Source: Pseudomonadota bacterium (GTDB lineage: Bacteria; Pseudomonadota; Gammaproteobacteria; Burkholderiales; Chitinibacteraceae). Taken from it: a stretch of 64,000 nt of DNA. Numbering within the stretch: the stretch's first letter is position 1; each line of letters begins with the position of its first letter. The stretch is from the NCBI GenBank assembly GCA_018261735.1, contig JAGTRM010000021.1, forward strand, positions 1 to 64,000, given 5' to 3'. This document shows positions 8,406 through 17,094 of this stretch, one piece after another. Both the position numbers and the translations under genes were made by a program. Under the pieces are notes generated by a model. It was not told the DNA's origin, ran no database searches, and saw only the letters and a program-made list of their open reading frames with translations.

Positions 8406-8953
8406 GCGGGCGGATTGCGCTTGGAGCGGCGCCACGCACTCCAGCGCACATGCAGACGCCAACCCTGATCGATCAGCACATAGCCAGCCAACGCCAGCAA
8501 TAGCGCCAAAGCGGGCAATCCCACCGCCAAAGGCATGCCCATTGACCATGCCCAGGCAGCCATTTCCCTGATCCAGTCCTGCATGGATTGTTCGCCCCAG
8601 ACAGGCATGGCCGGCAAGACCGTATATCCATTGCCACCGATCAGCAAGCTGCCCAATCTGTAAGCCAGCCAGTAGAGTGGGCCAATCGTCAGGGGATTAC
8701 TGTAGAACGTCATCAGGGCGGAAACCGGCAAATTAACCCGAAAAATCAGCGCCAACAATGCCGAGGTTATGATCTGCAACGGCCCCGGGATCAAGCCGCC
8801 GATAGCACCCGCGGCGACGCCGCCCGCGACAGAGCGCCGGTTCAGATGCCAAAGACGAGGATCGGTAAACCAGTGGGCAAAGGGGCGCATAAACAGGTTT
8901 TTCGCCACCATTTCCTGGTTTGGCAGCCAGCGCCGCAAATGTTTTTTAAACAC
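8399..8953 (-). CDS. DUF2062 membrane protein
   Basis: A 184-residue protein with the DUF2062 core: AAGAIGGLIPGPLQIITSALLALIFRVNLPVSALMTFYSNPLTIGPLYWLAYRLG (near residues 45-105), where the NP in YSNPLT is typical. It has about three hydrophobic stretches, including one near residues 145-165, and a basic C-terminus. Its function is not established; in other bacteria related proteins occur beside lipid and cell-envelope genes. It is convergent with rsgA and divergent from relA. Confidence 0.8.
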   Translation of the reverse strand: MFKKHLRRWLPNQEMVAKNLFMRPFAHWFTDPRLWHLNRRSVAGGVAAGAIGGLIPGPLQIITSALLALIFRVNLPVSALMTFYSNPLTIGPLYWLAYRLGSLLIGGNGYTVLPAMPVWGEQSMQDWIREMAAWAWSMGMPLAVGLPALALLLALAGYVLIDQGWRLHVRWSAWRRSKRNPPAQ

Positions 8954-9017
8954 AACATGTACTCTGTTTCGGTTGAAGTGCGGGATTTATTTATTTGATC
9001 ATAGTGCTTCAAGAGAC

Positions 9018-9032
9018 TGCCCATTTTGGGCA
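9018..9032. promoter_or_regulatory. Palindrome upstream of relA
   Basis: TGCCCA-TTT-TGGGCA is a perfect 6-3-6 inverted repeat 33 bases before the relA start. It fits the T-N11-A form of a LysR-type box but is short and could be chance. Confidence 0.3.
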
Positions 9033-9065
9033 AAATTCATTTTCGTCAGTAAAAAGCAGAATTCC

Positions 9066-11279
9066 ATGGTTGCCGTCACCCGCCCGCTCGCTCAATCCAT
9101 CGCTGAAGCCGCTGATCCGCAACACTGGCTGAAAGTGCTCTCCGAGCGTTACGCGCCGCAAGAAATCGCCCGCATCAGCGAGGCGTTGCACTGGGCCGAG
9201 AGCCAGTACGGCCAGACTCTCTACCCGATCACCGGTACTCCTTTACTACCACAGGCCGTTGCCAGCGCCTCGATTGTTGCCGACCTGCACCTCGATGCAG
9301 ATTCGGTCATCGCCGCCCTGCTGTTTGCAATGCCGGAGGTCAACAGCAACGCGATCGAAGAGATCCAGACCCGCTTTGGCCAGGATGTCGCCATGCTGGT
9401 CGAAAGCATCCGCCGCATTCGTGAACTGGTCGGCGTGCTGGGCAACGCCCATACCCACCAGAAACCGGAAGATGCGAAACAGCAGATCGAGGCGCTGCGC
9501 AAGATGATTCTCGCCATGGTCGAGGATATCCGCGCCGTATTGATCCGGCTGGCCTGGCGCACACAAGCCATGCATGCTGTAGCCAAGGCGCCGGACGAAT
9601 TGCGCCGCCGAGTGGCGCAGGAAACAGTCGACCTCTACGCGCCGCTCGCCAACCGCATGGGCGTGTGGCAAATCAAGTGGGAGCTGGAAGACCTCTCATT
9701 CCGCTATCTGCATCCTGAGTCGTACAAGCGCATCGCCAAACTGCTGGACGAGCGCCGGATCGACCGCGAAAGCTTCATTGCCAATGTGATGTCCACGCTG
9801 CGCGCCGAGCTCGAAGCCACCGGCATCAAGGCCGACATCATGGGGCGGCCCAAGCACATCTTCAGCATCTGGAAAAAGATGCAGCATAAGAAGCTGGATT
9901 TTTCCGAAGTCTATGACGTTCGCGCAGTGCGCGTCCTGGTTGAAGACGTAAAAGATTGCTACATGGTGCTGAGCATCATCCATCATCTGTGGCAACCGAT
10001 CCCGGGTGAATTCGACGATTACATCGCTCATCCCAAGGGCAATTTCTATCGCAGCCTGCATACGGCAGTGATCGGCCCGGAAAACAAGGCACTGGAAGTG
10101 CAGATCCGCACCTTCGAGATGCACGAGCATTCCGAATATGGCGTGGCGGCCCACTGGCGCTACAAGGAAGGCGGCCAGCACGACAGCAAATACCAGGAAA
10201 AGATCGCCTGGCTGCGGCAACTGCTGGATTGGCGCGAGGACATGGCGCAGGAAAACCAGCTGGCCGACGCCTTCAAGGCCGAACTGTTCGACGATACGAT
10301 TTATGTGCTGACCCCGGCCGGACGCGTGATCGAGTTGCCCAAGGGCGCGACCCCGGTCGACTTTGCTTACAACGTTCATACCGATCTGGGCCATCGCTGC
10401 CGGGGCGCCAAAGTGAACGGCCAGATCGTGCCGCTATATACCCCGCTGGAAAACGGCCAGCGCGTGGAAATCCTTTCCATCAAGGAGGGCGGCCCCAGTC
10501 TCGACTGGTTGCATCAGGGTTATGTAAAAAGCCATCGGGCTCAAACCAAGATCCGCCACTGGATCAAGCAGCAGCACCAGGATGTCGCACTCGAGGCCGG
10601 CCGGACGCTGTTCGAGAAAGAAGCCGTCCGCGCCGGGCTCAACAACAGTAAGCTCGATGCCATCGCAGCGCGCCTCAGCCTGAAAACCATCGACGACGTC
10701 TATCTGGCACTCGGGCAAGGCGAGCTTTCACTGCGCGAACTCTCGCAAACGCTCAACGCCGTGCTCGAGCCACCAGCACCGCCGATGCCGGTCAACCCGG
10801 ATGACCTGATCCGCGCCGCACGCGCCGATCAGCAAGGCAAAGGCGTTTTGATCGAAGGTGTCGATCAGTTGATGACGATTCTGGCGCGCTGCTGCAAACC
10901 GGTCCCGCCCGATCACGTCATTGGCTTTGTGACCAAGGGGCGCGGCATCTCGATCCACCGTACTGATTGCGCCACCCTCAAGCGCCTGGCTGCCGCCTCG
11001 CCAGAACGGCTGATTCGCGCCGACTGGGGCAAACACCAAACCGGGCAAGTCTTTGCCGTGGACATCCTGGTCGAAGCCCATGACCGGCAAAGCCTGCTGC
11101 GGGATTTGTCCGAAGTACTGTCACGCGACAAAGTCAACGTAACGGCAGTCAACACCCTGAGCAAGGACAACCGCGCCCAGATGCACTTCACCATCGAAAT
11201 CCGCGATACCGAGCAATTGCAACGCATTTTCGTGCGCCTGGCGGAAGTCCAGGGCGTGATCCGCGTATCCCGCGATTGA
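9066..11279 (+). CDS. relA: (p)ppGpp synthetase RelA, hydrolase-inactive
   Basis: A 737-residue long RSH protein. Domains in order: degenerate HD region (about 20-180), synthetase (about 220-340, with GRPKHIFSIWKKM, EFDDYIAHPKGNFYRSLHT and EYGVAAHWRYKEG), TGS (about 390-450, DTIYVLTPAGRVIELPKGATPVDFAYNVHT), helical/zinc-finger region with CC in ILARCCKPVPPDHVIGF, and C-terminal ACT (about 660-737). The synthetase has the EXDD acidic motif of monofunctional RelA rather than RXKD of SpoT. The HD catalytic histidine/aspartate pair is absent and the DRLHNM motif is degraded to WRTQAMH, so ppGpp hydrolysis is not expected. A separate SpoT must exist elsewhere. ATG 9066 was chosen over an upstream in-frame codon that would overlap DUF2062. 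Confidence 0.94.
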   Translation: MVAVTRPLAQSIAEAADPQHWLKVLSERYAPQEIARISEALHWAESQYGQTLYPITGTPLLPQAVASASIVADLHLDADSVIAALLFAMPEVNSNAIEEIQTRFGQDVAMLVESIRRIRELVGVLGNAHTHQKPEDAKQQIEALRKMILAMVEDIRAVLIRLAWRTQAMHAVAKAPDELRRRVAQETVDLYAPLANRMGVWQIKWELEDLSFRYLHPESYKRIAKLLDERRIDRESFIANVMSTLRAELEATGIKADIMGRPKHIFSIWKKMQHKKLDFSEVYDVRAVRVLVEDVKDCYMVLSIIHHLWQPIPGEFDDYIAHPKGNFYRSLHTAVIGPENKALEVQIRTFEMHEHSEYGVAAHWRYKEGGQHDSKYQEKIAWLRQLLDWREDMAQENQLADAFKAELFDDTIYVLTPAGRVIELPKGATPVDFAYNVHTDLGHRCRGAKVNGQIVPLYTPLENGQRVEILSIKEGGPSLDWLHQGYVKSHRAQTKIRHWIKQQHQDVALEAGRTLFEKEAVRAGLNNSKLDAIAARLSLKTIDDVYLALGQGELSLRELSQTLNAVLEPPAPPMPVNPDDLIRAARADQQGKGVLIEGVDQLMTILARCCKPVPPDHVIGFVTKGRGISIHRTDCATLKRLAAASPERLIRADWGKHQTGQVFAVDILVEAHDRQSLLRDLSEVLSRDKVNVTAVNTLSKDNRAQMHFTIEIRDTEQLQRIFVRLAEVQGVIRVSRD

Positions 11280-11293
11280 TTGCCGACCGCCAC

Positions 11294-11334
11294 ACAACAA
11301 AAAACCCGGAAATCAATTCCGGGTTTTTTGTTGT
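11294..11334. terminator. Bidirectional terminator between relA and pyk
   Basis: ACAACAAAAAACCCGGAA (11294-11311) pairs with TTCCGGGTTTTTTGTTGT (11317-11334) over 18 bases around a 5-base loop. T-runs lie on both strands, serving the convergent relA and pyk genes. Confidence 0.9.
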
Positions 11335-11364
11335 CATTCACCGGGCAAGCCCGGTAGTGACATT

Positions 11365-12801
11365 TTACGAGCGACGCTCGCCAACCTTGACGATCTTCAT
11401 GCTGTTGGTGCCGCCGCCGATACCGACCACATCACCAAAGATAAAGATCACGTAATCGCCCTTCTGCACCACGCCACGGCGCAGCATTTCCACTTCGGCG
11501 CGAACCAGTTGCTCGTCGTGGTCGTTCGTCACTTGCGCAACCAGCATCGGGTGCACGTCACGCATCAGGGACAGGCGGTTATAGGTTTCTTCAACCGGCG
11601 TAATGGCGTAAATCGGCACACCGCACAGGAAGCGGGATACCCACAGCGCCGAGGAACCCGATTGGGTCAACGCAGCAATCGCCTTCACGTTCAAGCGGCT
11701 GGCAGCATACAGGGCCGACATCGAAATGGCTTGATCGATACGGCTGAAATCGCCACCGAACAAGGCATCTTCAGTGATGATCTTGCTCTCTTGCGACTTT
11801 TCCGCCTCAACGCAGGTACGGGCCATCACTTCCACGGTTTCCACCGGGAACTTGCCGGCGGCAGATTCGGCCGACAACATCACGGCATCGGTACCGTCGA
11901 GCACGGCATTGGCCACATCGGAAACTTCGGCGCGGGTCGGCACCGGGTTTTCGATCATGGATTCCATCATTTGCGTGGCAGTGATGGTCAGCTTGTTCTT
12001 CTTGCGAGCCAGCTTGATCATCTTCTTTTGCAGCGCCGGAACGGTCGCTTCGCCCACTTCAACGGCCAAGTCACCACGCGCAACCATAATGCCATCGGAA
12101 GCATCCAGAATTTCTTCCAGATTGGTGATGGCTTCGGTGCGTTCGATCTTGGCAATCAGCAGGGCCTTGCTGCCAGCGGCGCGCAGCAGGGTACGGGCCA
12201 TGTACATGTCGGAACCGCTCTTCGGGAAGGAAACCGCCACATAGTCTGCGTTCAGCTTGGCTGCGGTCTTGATGTCTTCCATGTCCTTGGCGGTCAGCGC
12301 CGGCGCGGTCAAGCCGCCGCCCTGGCGATTGATACCCTTGTTGTTGGACAGCACACCGCCCAGCAACACGGTACAGTGCACTTCCGGTCCGCGCACTTCG
12401 TTGACTTCCATCTTGATCAGGCCGTCGTTGAGCAACAGGATCGCGCCGGCTTCAACATCATTCGGCAACTCTTTGTAATCCAGACCCACGCGTTCCAGGT
12501 TACCGACCTGGCATTCCGCATCCAGAATGAACTTGGCGCCCTTCTCCAGGGTAACTTTGCCTTTTTCAAACTTGCCAACGCGGATTTTCGGACCTTGCAA
12601 GTCAACCAGCACGGCAACTGCACGGCCGAGTTTCTTGGCAATTTCACGTACGCCCGCAGCGCGGTTGATATGGTCTTCGGCAGTACCGTGAGAGAAATTG
12701 AGACGAACCATGTTTACGCCAGCATTGAGCAGGCGTTCCTGCGTAGCCGGATCATTGGAGGCTGGGCCAAGCGTGGCAACAATTTTGGTACTGCGCAGCA
12801 T
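11365..12801 (-). CDS. pyk: Pyruvate kinase
   Basis: A 478-residue glycolytic enzyme converting PEP and ADP to pyruvate and ATP. Recognisable parts: TKIVATLGPAS at the N-terminus, MVRLNFSHG, the B-domain, KIERTEAITNLEEILDASDGIMVARGDLAVEVG (active-site lysine and metal-ligand glutamate), and TATQMMESMIENPVPTRAEVSDVANAVLDGTDAVMLSAESA. The C-terminal allosteric domain is complete. The ATG at 12801 has AGGAG upstream and starts at the conserved MLRSTKIVAT; an in-frame upstream extension to 12897 lacks homology and is excluded. Confidence 0.96.
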   Translation of the reverse strand: MLRSTKIVATLGPASNDPATQERLLNAGVNMVRLNFSHGTAEDHINRAAGVREIAKKLGRAVAVLVDLQGPKIRVGKFEKGKVTLEKGAKFILDAECQVGNLERVGLDYKELPNDVEAGAILLLNDGLIKMEVNEVRGPEVHCTVLLGGVLSNNKGINRQGGGLTAPALTAKDMEDIKTAAKLNADYVAVSFPKSGSDMYMARTLLRAAGSKALLIAKIERTEAITNLEEILDASDGIMVARGDLAVEVGEATVPALQKKMIKLARKKNKLTITATQMMESMIENPVPTRAEVSDVANAVLDGTDAVMLSAESAAGKFPVETVEVMARTCVEAEKSQESKIITEDALFGGDFSRIDQAISMSALYAASRLNVKAIAALTQSGSSALWVSRFLCGVPIYAITPVEETYNRLSLMRDVHPMLVAQVTNDHDEQLVRAEVEMLRRGVVQKGDYVIFIFGDVVGIGGGTNSMKIVKVGERRS

Positions 12802-12956
12802 AAGTAAGTACTCCTGTACTATTTTGTGATGCAATGGGTAAACAAACAGTCCGTGCTGCAAGCGGTGCAACCAGACAAAACGGTACTCCACTGGCACTAC
12901 AACTGAAAACGGAACTTTCTATTCGCAGCAGCTGTGCTGCGGACAAGAAACAACGC

Positions 12957-13031
12957 TGGCGTCCCCAACAGGAATCGAACCTGTAACTAGCCCTTAGGAG
13001 GGGCTCGGTATATCCATTTACCTATAGGGAC
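12957..13031 (-). tRNA. tRNA-Arg (anticodon CCT)
   Basis: Read on the minus strand, the acceptor arms GTCCCTA/TGGGGAC pair (one G-U), the D stem is GGTA/TACC, and the anticodon stem is AGCCC/GGGCT around CTCCTAA (anticodon CCT, codon AGG). The T arm is ACAGG/CCTGT with loop TTCGATT. The 3' end GCCA is encoded, giving discriminator G and genomic CCA. It totals 75 nt with CCA. It reads AGG, a codon that should be rare in a GC-rich genome. Confidence 0.93.
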
Positions 13032-13452
13032 TTACGCCAAATTTTCATTTTATTTTCATCAAAAGCAGTTATGCTTACCTTCAAATAAAACAAAAATTAC
13101 GCGACAAGCTATAACCGCCCCGCGATTCTGGAGACTGGGGACATCGTCAATAGATAACCCCTTCTAAACGGGTGTGAATTATGCGGCTTTGCGAAGAACA
13201 GAGCAAGAAAAGCTCACATCAATGAAGTAGTTAAACTACGCCATATTGATGTAGCTCAAGCACTTTTCCCGCATAAATTTACAACAAAACACTTTTGCCG
13301 TGATCGTGCAACTGCACCAAAAATTTACGCGAAATTATTGCAGTAGCCGCTTTTCACAAACAATCACGATATGTGTTATCCCCTTCGGGATTTGGATTTC
13401 GTCTGGGCAAAATCACCACACACTCCAGCGTGCATCCGGAATGCAGCCACCC
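13032..13452. other. AT-rich gap between tRNA-Arg and fliJ
   Basis: These 421 bases hold no convincing protein gene. They contain the tRNA promoter region (13032-13100, AT-rich), a long inverted-repeat element (13177-13279, listed separately) and a small ATCCC-CTTC-GGGAT hairpin near 13378-13391. The stretch is more AT-rich than its surroundings. It is also the 3' flank of the flagellar operon, which ends at fliJ. Confidence 0.6.
13177..13279. repeat. Approximately 103-bp imperfect inverted-repeat element
   Basis: The ends AATTATGCGG (13177-13186) and CCGCATAAATT (13269-13279) are inverted copies with one base difference. The centre is also palindromic: AGCTCACATCAAT (13211-13223) pairs with ATTGATGTAGCT (13245-13256) with one bulged base, and GTAGTT/AACTAC forms an inner hairpin. 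Nested symmetry of this kind fits a MITE-like element, a structured non-coding RNA, or a terminator for the flagellar operon. I see no target-site duplication. Confidence 0.5.
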
Positions 13453-13884
13453 CTAATGGCGGCGTTGGCGACTGTTAAAATCGTCCAGCTGTTTCTGCTC
13501 CCGCACTCCATCCTTGCGCTGCTCGGTACTCAGATGGCGATCTTTCAACGCCTCAAAACCTTTAACCTTTTTTTCACTCTCCTGCCAAGCGAGCAAGGCC
13601 TGCTGGTAATTCCCCTCCAGACGCACCACCTCTTGCGCCTGCTGCGCCGATGCCGTATCCAGCTTGACAAGAAACAGCTGAAAATCACGCCATTGCGTCA
13701 CCGTCATCCCATTCTGGCCATTATTTGTCAGGCGGTTGCGATATTCGTTGCGAAAAGCATCAACCTGCTCTTGCTTGGCGCGCGCACCGAGCCAGGCGCC
13801 TTGCGCCGTTTGCAACGCCTTGGCAGCATCTTCGCGCTCGTCAAGCGCAAGCTTCAGCAGAAAATCAAAACGGAATTGGGCCAC
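13453..13884 (-). CDS. fliJ: Flagellar export chaperone FliJ
   Basis: A 143-residue, highly charged, almost entirely alpha-helical coiled-coil protein (for example FRFDFLLKLALDEREDAAKALQTAQ and long Q/E/K-rich helices), matching FliJ in length and position after fliI. FliJ is the central stalk linking the FliI ATPase ring to the export gate FlhA. Assignment rests on size, composition and gene order because FliJ is poorly conserved. It is the last gene of this flagellar run; fliK and fliL-R are not next to it. Confidence 0.85.
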   Translation of the reverse strand: MAQFRFDFLLKLALDEREDAAKALQTAQGAWLGARAKQEQVDAFRNEYRNRLTNNGQNGMTVTQWRDFQLFLVKLDTASAQQAQEVVRLEGNYQQALLAWQESEKKVKGFEALKDRHLSTEQRKDGVREQKQLDDFNSRQRRH

Positions 13885-13900
13885 GGTAGAAAGCTATCGG

Positions 13901-15301
13901 TTATGCCGCAAAAATCTGGGCGAGCTTCATTCTAGCGCCCTGGTAAGTTTCGCGTTCATGAATTGCCTGTTGCAAAAAATTCTCGAAAGCAGGATGCCGG
14001 CGTATCGCTTCGTCCAGCACTGGATCAGAGCCTGGCACATAGGCCCCGACGCTGATCAAATCGCGACTGCGTTGATAGCGCGAATAGAGATACTTGAAGC
14101 GGCGCACCGCCTCGAACTCTCCCGGAGAAACAATATCCTGCATCACCCGGCTGATCGAACTTTCGATATCGATCGCCGGGTAATGACCGGTATCGGCCAA
14201 CTGGCGCGACAACACAAAGTGACCATCCAGAATCGCACGCGCCGCATCAGCGATAGGATCCTGCTGATCATCCCCTTCCGAGAGCACCGTATAAAACGCC
14301 GTGATCGAACCACCGCCTTCTCGCCCATTGCCGGCACGCTCGACGAGTTGCGGCAACCGGGCAAATACAGAAGGCGGGTAGCCTTTTGTTGCCGGAGGCT
14401 CGCCCACCGCCAATGCAATTTCACGCTGAGCCATGGCATAGCGCGTGAGCGAATCCATGATCAACAGAACATTCTTGCCTTCGTTGCGAAAATACTCGGC
14501 AATACTGGTGGCATACGCCGCACCATACAGCCGCAACAGTGGAGGCGTATCGGCAGGCGCGGCCACAACAACAGAACGGGCCAATCCTTCCGGCCCGAGA
14601 ATATTCTCGATGAAGTCCTTGACCTCGCGCCCGCGCTCACCGATCAGCCCCACCACCACCACATCGGCGGTGGTATAGCGCGCCATCATGCCCAGGAGCA
14701 CCGATTTGCCCACACCGGAGCCCGCAAACAGGCCCAGACGCTGACCTCGCCCCACCGTCAGCATGGCATTGATAGCGCGCACGCCCACATCCATGACCTT
14801 GCGCACCGGCTCGCGATCCATCGGATTGAATGGCCGCGCAAAAAGTGGCATGTAACTCTCGAATTCCAGACTGCCCTTGCCATCCAGCGGACGCCCCAAT
14901 CCATCAAGAATGCGCCCAAGCAGACCCCAACCCACCGGAACCTGGCGACCATGATCCTCCAGCCGGCGTTGAGCTTGCCGATACTGGCCATATTCCGGCA
15001 CCCAGGCTGCCACATCTTCATGCGGAACCACCTCAGCGCCAGGTTCAACACCATAGACCTCGCTGATCGGCATCAGAAACAAGCGATCCTCATGAAAACC
15101 GACCACCACGGCTTCGACCGTACGGCCGCTGGAAGTCACAACATCGCAAGACATGCCGATAGGCTGGCGCAAGCCGACAGCCTCCAACACCAACCCGGAT
15201 ACTCGCGTCAACCGTCCATGCGGCAGCCAAGGGCGCAACCAGCGCACGGCATTGCGACAATCCGTAAGATAACGACGGCAACGATCAATCGGAGCGGGCA
15301 T
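13901..15301 (-). CDS. fliI: Flagellum-specific ATPase FliI
   Basis: A 466-residue F1-beta-like ATPase energising flagellar type III export. Visible are Walker [17 protein letters not shown] near residue 165, [18 protein letters not shown], Walker [44 protein letters not shown], and the [23 protein letters not shown] segment. ATG 15301 is preferred to an in-frame TTG at 15313. It overlaps the end of fliH by 17 bases, so the two are translationally linked, as are their products in the FliH2-FliI complex. Confidence 0.96.
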   Translation of the reverse strand: MPAPIDRCRRYLTDCRNAVRWLRPWLPHGRLTRVSGLVLEAVGLRQPIGMSCDVVTSSGRTVEAVVVGFHEDRLFLMPISEVYGVEPGAEVVPHEDVAAWVPEYGQYRQAQRRLEDHGRQVPVGWGLLGRILDGLGRPLDGKGSLEFESYMPLFARPFNPMDREPVRKVMDVGVRAINAMLTVGRGQRLGLFAGSGVGKSVLLGMMARYTTADVVVVGLIGERGREVKDFIENILGPEGLARSVVVAAPADTPPLLRLYGAAYATSIAEYFRNEGKNVLLIMDSLTRYAMAQREIALAVGEPPATKGYPPSVFARLPQLVERAGNGREGGGSITAFYTVLSEGDDQQDPIADAARAILDGHFVLSRQLADTGHYPAIDIESSISRVMQDIVSPGEFEAVRRFKYLYSRYQRSRDLISVGAYVPGSDPVLDEAIRRHPAFENFLQQAIHERETYQGARMKLAQIFAA

Positions 15302-16064
15302 GATCGGAATCAACAGGCAGTGGGGCAGCAGCCCAGGACAGATCGGCTCGCTTATTCCGGCCCAACACGCGCAAAAGATTGTCCCACCGCGTGGCCAATG
15401 TCAGATCAATCGAAGTTACCGATGATTCAATCCGGCAACTGCCAACGGGAAGTGATGAATCAGGAATAAAACGCCAGTAATCGCTCGGTAACTCACTACC
15501 AAGCAAGGCCGATATTGTCGTCAGATCTTCCGGATTGAGCACAAGCCGCGCAGGCTCACGAACCGTCGGAAGGCCGGCAATCGCCTCGCGGATGGCCGGC
15601 AACAGGAAAGCTCGGTCAACTTGCAATTCTTCACGAACAAGCTGGCGTGCAACCACCAGCGCCAAATCAAGCACATCCTCGGCAAGCTGCACCTCCACGC
15701 CTCGACAGGCATCGGATACCCCTGTCAACAGGGCGCGCAACTGGTTGACTTCAAGCTCAGCGGCCAAACGCCCGGCAGCCAGGCCACTTTGATAGCCTTC
15801 TTCTTGCGCCTGACGTTCAATGGCCTCGATTTCTTCCGCAGTGGGGAAATGCACCATATCGAGCGGGTGCGAAGACTCAACAACTGGCGCAGGAAGCTGC
15901 GATTCCACCGGTTGATGGACAGGCTGCGTCTCGGGCTGAACCACGGCCTCGGTCTTGGCAGCCACTTGCGGCTTTGGAATTTCGTCCAGGAGCGTGCTGA
16001 ACTGCCAGCGCTGAAACTCGGAGAGCTCTTCGCGCGGGATGACGCGGGAATTAGAAACAGCCAT
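15285..16064 (-). CDS. fliH: Flagellar assembly protein FliH
   Basis: A 259-residue regulator of FliI. The N-terminus is proline/glutamine-rich and low in complexity (about residues 30-70). A helical region follows ([28 protein letters not shown], with small-residue spacing typical of FliH GxxxG-like repeats), then the C-terminal FliI-binding domain with [15 protein letters not shown] and the VLNPEDL segment. A strong GGAGG site precedes the ATG. Order fliG-fliH-fliI-fliJ supports the assignment. Confidence 0.92.
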   Translation of the reverse strand: MAVSNSRVIPREELSEFQRWQFSTLLDEIPKPQVAAKTEAVVQPETQPVHQPVESQLPAPVVESSHPLDMVHFPTAEEIEAIERQAQEEGYQSGLAAGRLAAELEVNQLRALLTGVSDACRGVEVQLAEDVLDLALVVARQLVREELQVDRAFLLPAIREAIAGLPTVREPARLVLNPEDLTTISALLGSELPSDYWRFIPDSSLPVGSCRIESSVTSIDLTLATRWDNLLRVLGRNKRADLSWAAAPLPVDSDHARSD

Positions 16065-16079
16065 TCATTACCTCCCCGG

Positions 16080-17087
16080 TCACTCGACCAGCCCTTCGTC
16101 GCCCTTGCCACCCAGCACAATCTGCCCTTCGTCGGCAAGCCGACGCACGATCTTGAGAATTTCTTTCTGTTCGGCCTCGACTTCGGAGAGCTTGACGGGC
16201 CCCTTGGCTTCCAGATCTTCGCGCAGCATTTCCGCGGCACGTTGCGACATGTTTTTGAATACTTTTTCCCGCAGCGCCTGGCTGGTGCCTTTGAGTGCCA
16301 CGATAAGTTGGTCAGACTGGATTTCTCGCAGCAACAACTGGATGCCGCGATCATCGATATCCAGAATATTGTCAAAGGTAAACATCTTGTCCTGAATTTT
16401 CTGGGCCAGTTCGGGGTCGTATTCGCGGATACTGGAAACCGCCGCGGCCTCGACCACGCCACCCATGAAATTAAGGATATCGGCCGCCATTTTAACGCCA
16501 CCCATTGCGCTTTTCTTGAGCTTGTCAGAACCAGAGAGCAGTTGGGTTAGCACATCGTTGAGTTCTTTCAGCGCCGCAGGCTGAATGCCTTCCAGCGTTG
16601 CGATCCGCAACAGTACGTCGTTACGCAGCCGTTCGGTGAAATTACCCAAGACTTCAGACGATTGATCCGGTTCGAGATGAACAAGTATGGTGGCGATAAT
16701 TTGCGGATGTTCATTCTTGATCAGTTCGGCCACTGCGGCCGAATCCATCCATTTGAGCGATTCAATGCCGCCGTTGTCATTACCCTGCAAAATCCGGTCA
16801 AGAAGATTGGCAGCCTTGTCGGTACCCAGTGCCTTGGTCAGCACCGAACGGATATATTCATCCGCAGCACCCAGGTTGGCGCGATTCTCCGTGGCAGCAA
16901 TAAAATCCCCGAGTACGGCATCAACCTCTTCACGCTTCACATTTTCCATGCCTGCCATGGCAAAACCAAGTTTCTGCACTTCCTTGGGGCCAAGGTACTT
17001 GAACACCTCGACTGCCGCTTCTTCACCCAGCGTCATCAGGAGAATCGATCCCCGGCGCACGCCTTCTTCATCCAGATTCGCAGCCAC
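16080..17087 (-). CDS. fliG: Flagellar motor switch protein FliG
   Basis: A 335-residue C-ring protein that contacts MotA and sets rotation direction. It has the N-terminal FliF-binding domain (RGSILLMTLGEEAAVEVFKYLGPKEVQKLGFAM), the middle-domain EHPQ motif (KNEHPQIIATILVHLEPDQ), and a C-terminal domain with MFTFDNILDIDDRGIQLLLREI carrying the charged torque helix. The start is a GTG at 17087 with GAGGAAAAC upstream, seven bases after the fliF stop. Confidence 0.96.
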   Translation of the reverse strand: MAANLDEEGVRRGSILLMTLGEEAAVEVFKYLGPKEVQKLGFAMAGMENVKREEVDAVLGDFIAATENRANLGAADEYIRSVLTKALGTDKAANLLDRILQGNDNGGIESLKWMDSAAVAELIKNEHPQIIATILVHLEPDQSSEVLGNFTERLRNDVLLRIATLEGIQPAALKELNDVLTQLLSGSDKLKKSAMGGVKMAADILNFMGGVVEAAAVSSIREYDPELAQKIQDKMFTFDNILDIDDRGIQLLLREIQSDQLIVALKGTSQALREKVFKNMSQRAAEMLREDLEAKGPVKLSEVEAEQKEILKIVRRLADEGQIVLGGKGDEGLVE

Positions 17088-17094
17088 GTTTTCC

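Noticed and set aside
8769..9065. Extension of relA upstream to 8769
   Set aside because: It is antisense to DUF2062 and the resulting residues are unlike RSH proteins; the family start is at 9066.
12957..13280. tRNA-Arg as an integration site of a genomic island
   Set aside because: No integrase and no repeat of the tRNA 3' end nearby; the inverted element lies on the 5' side of the tRNA.
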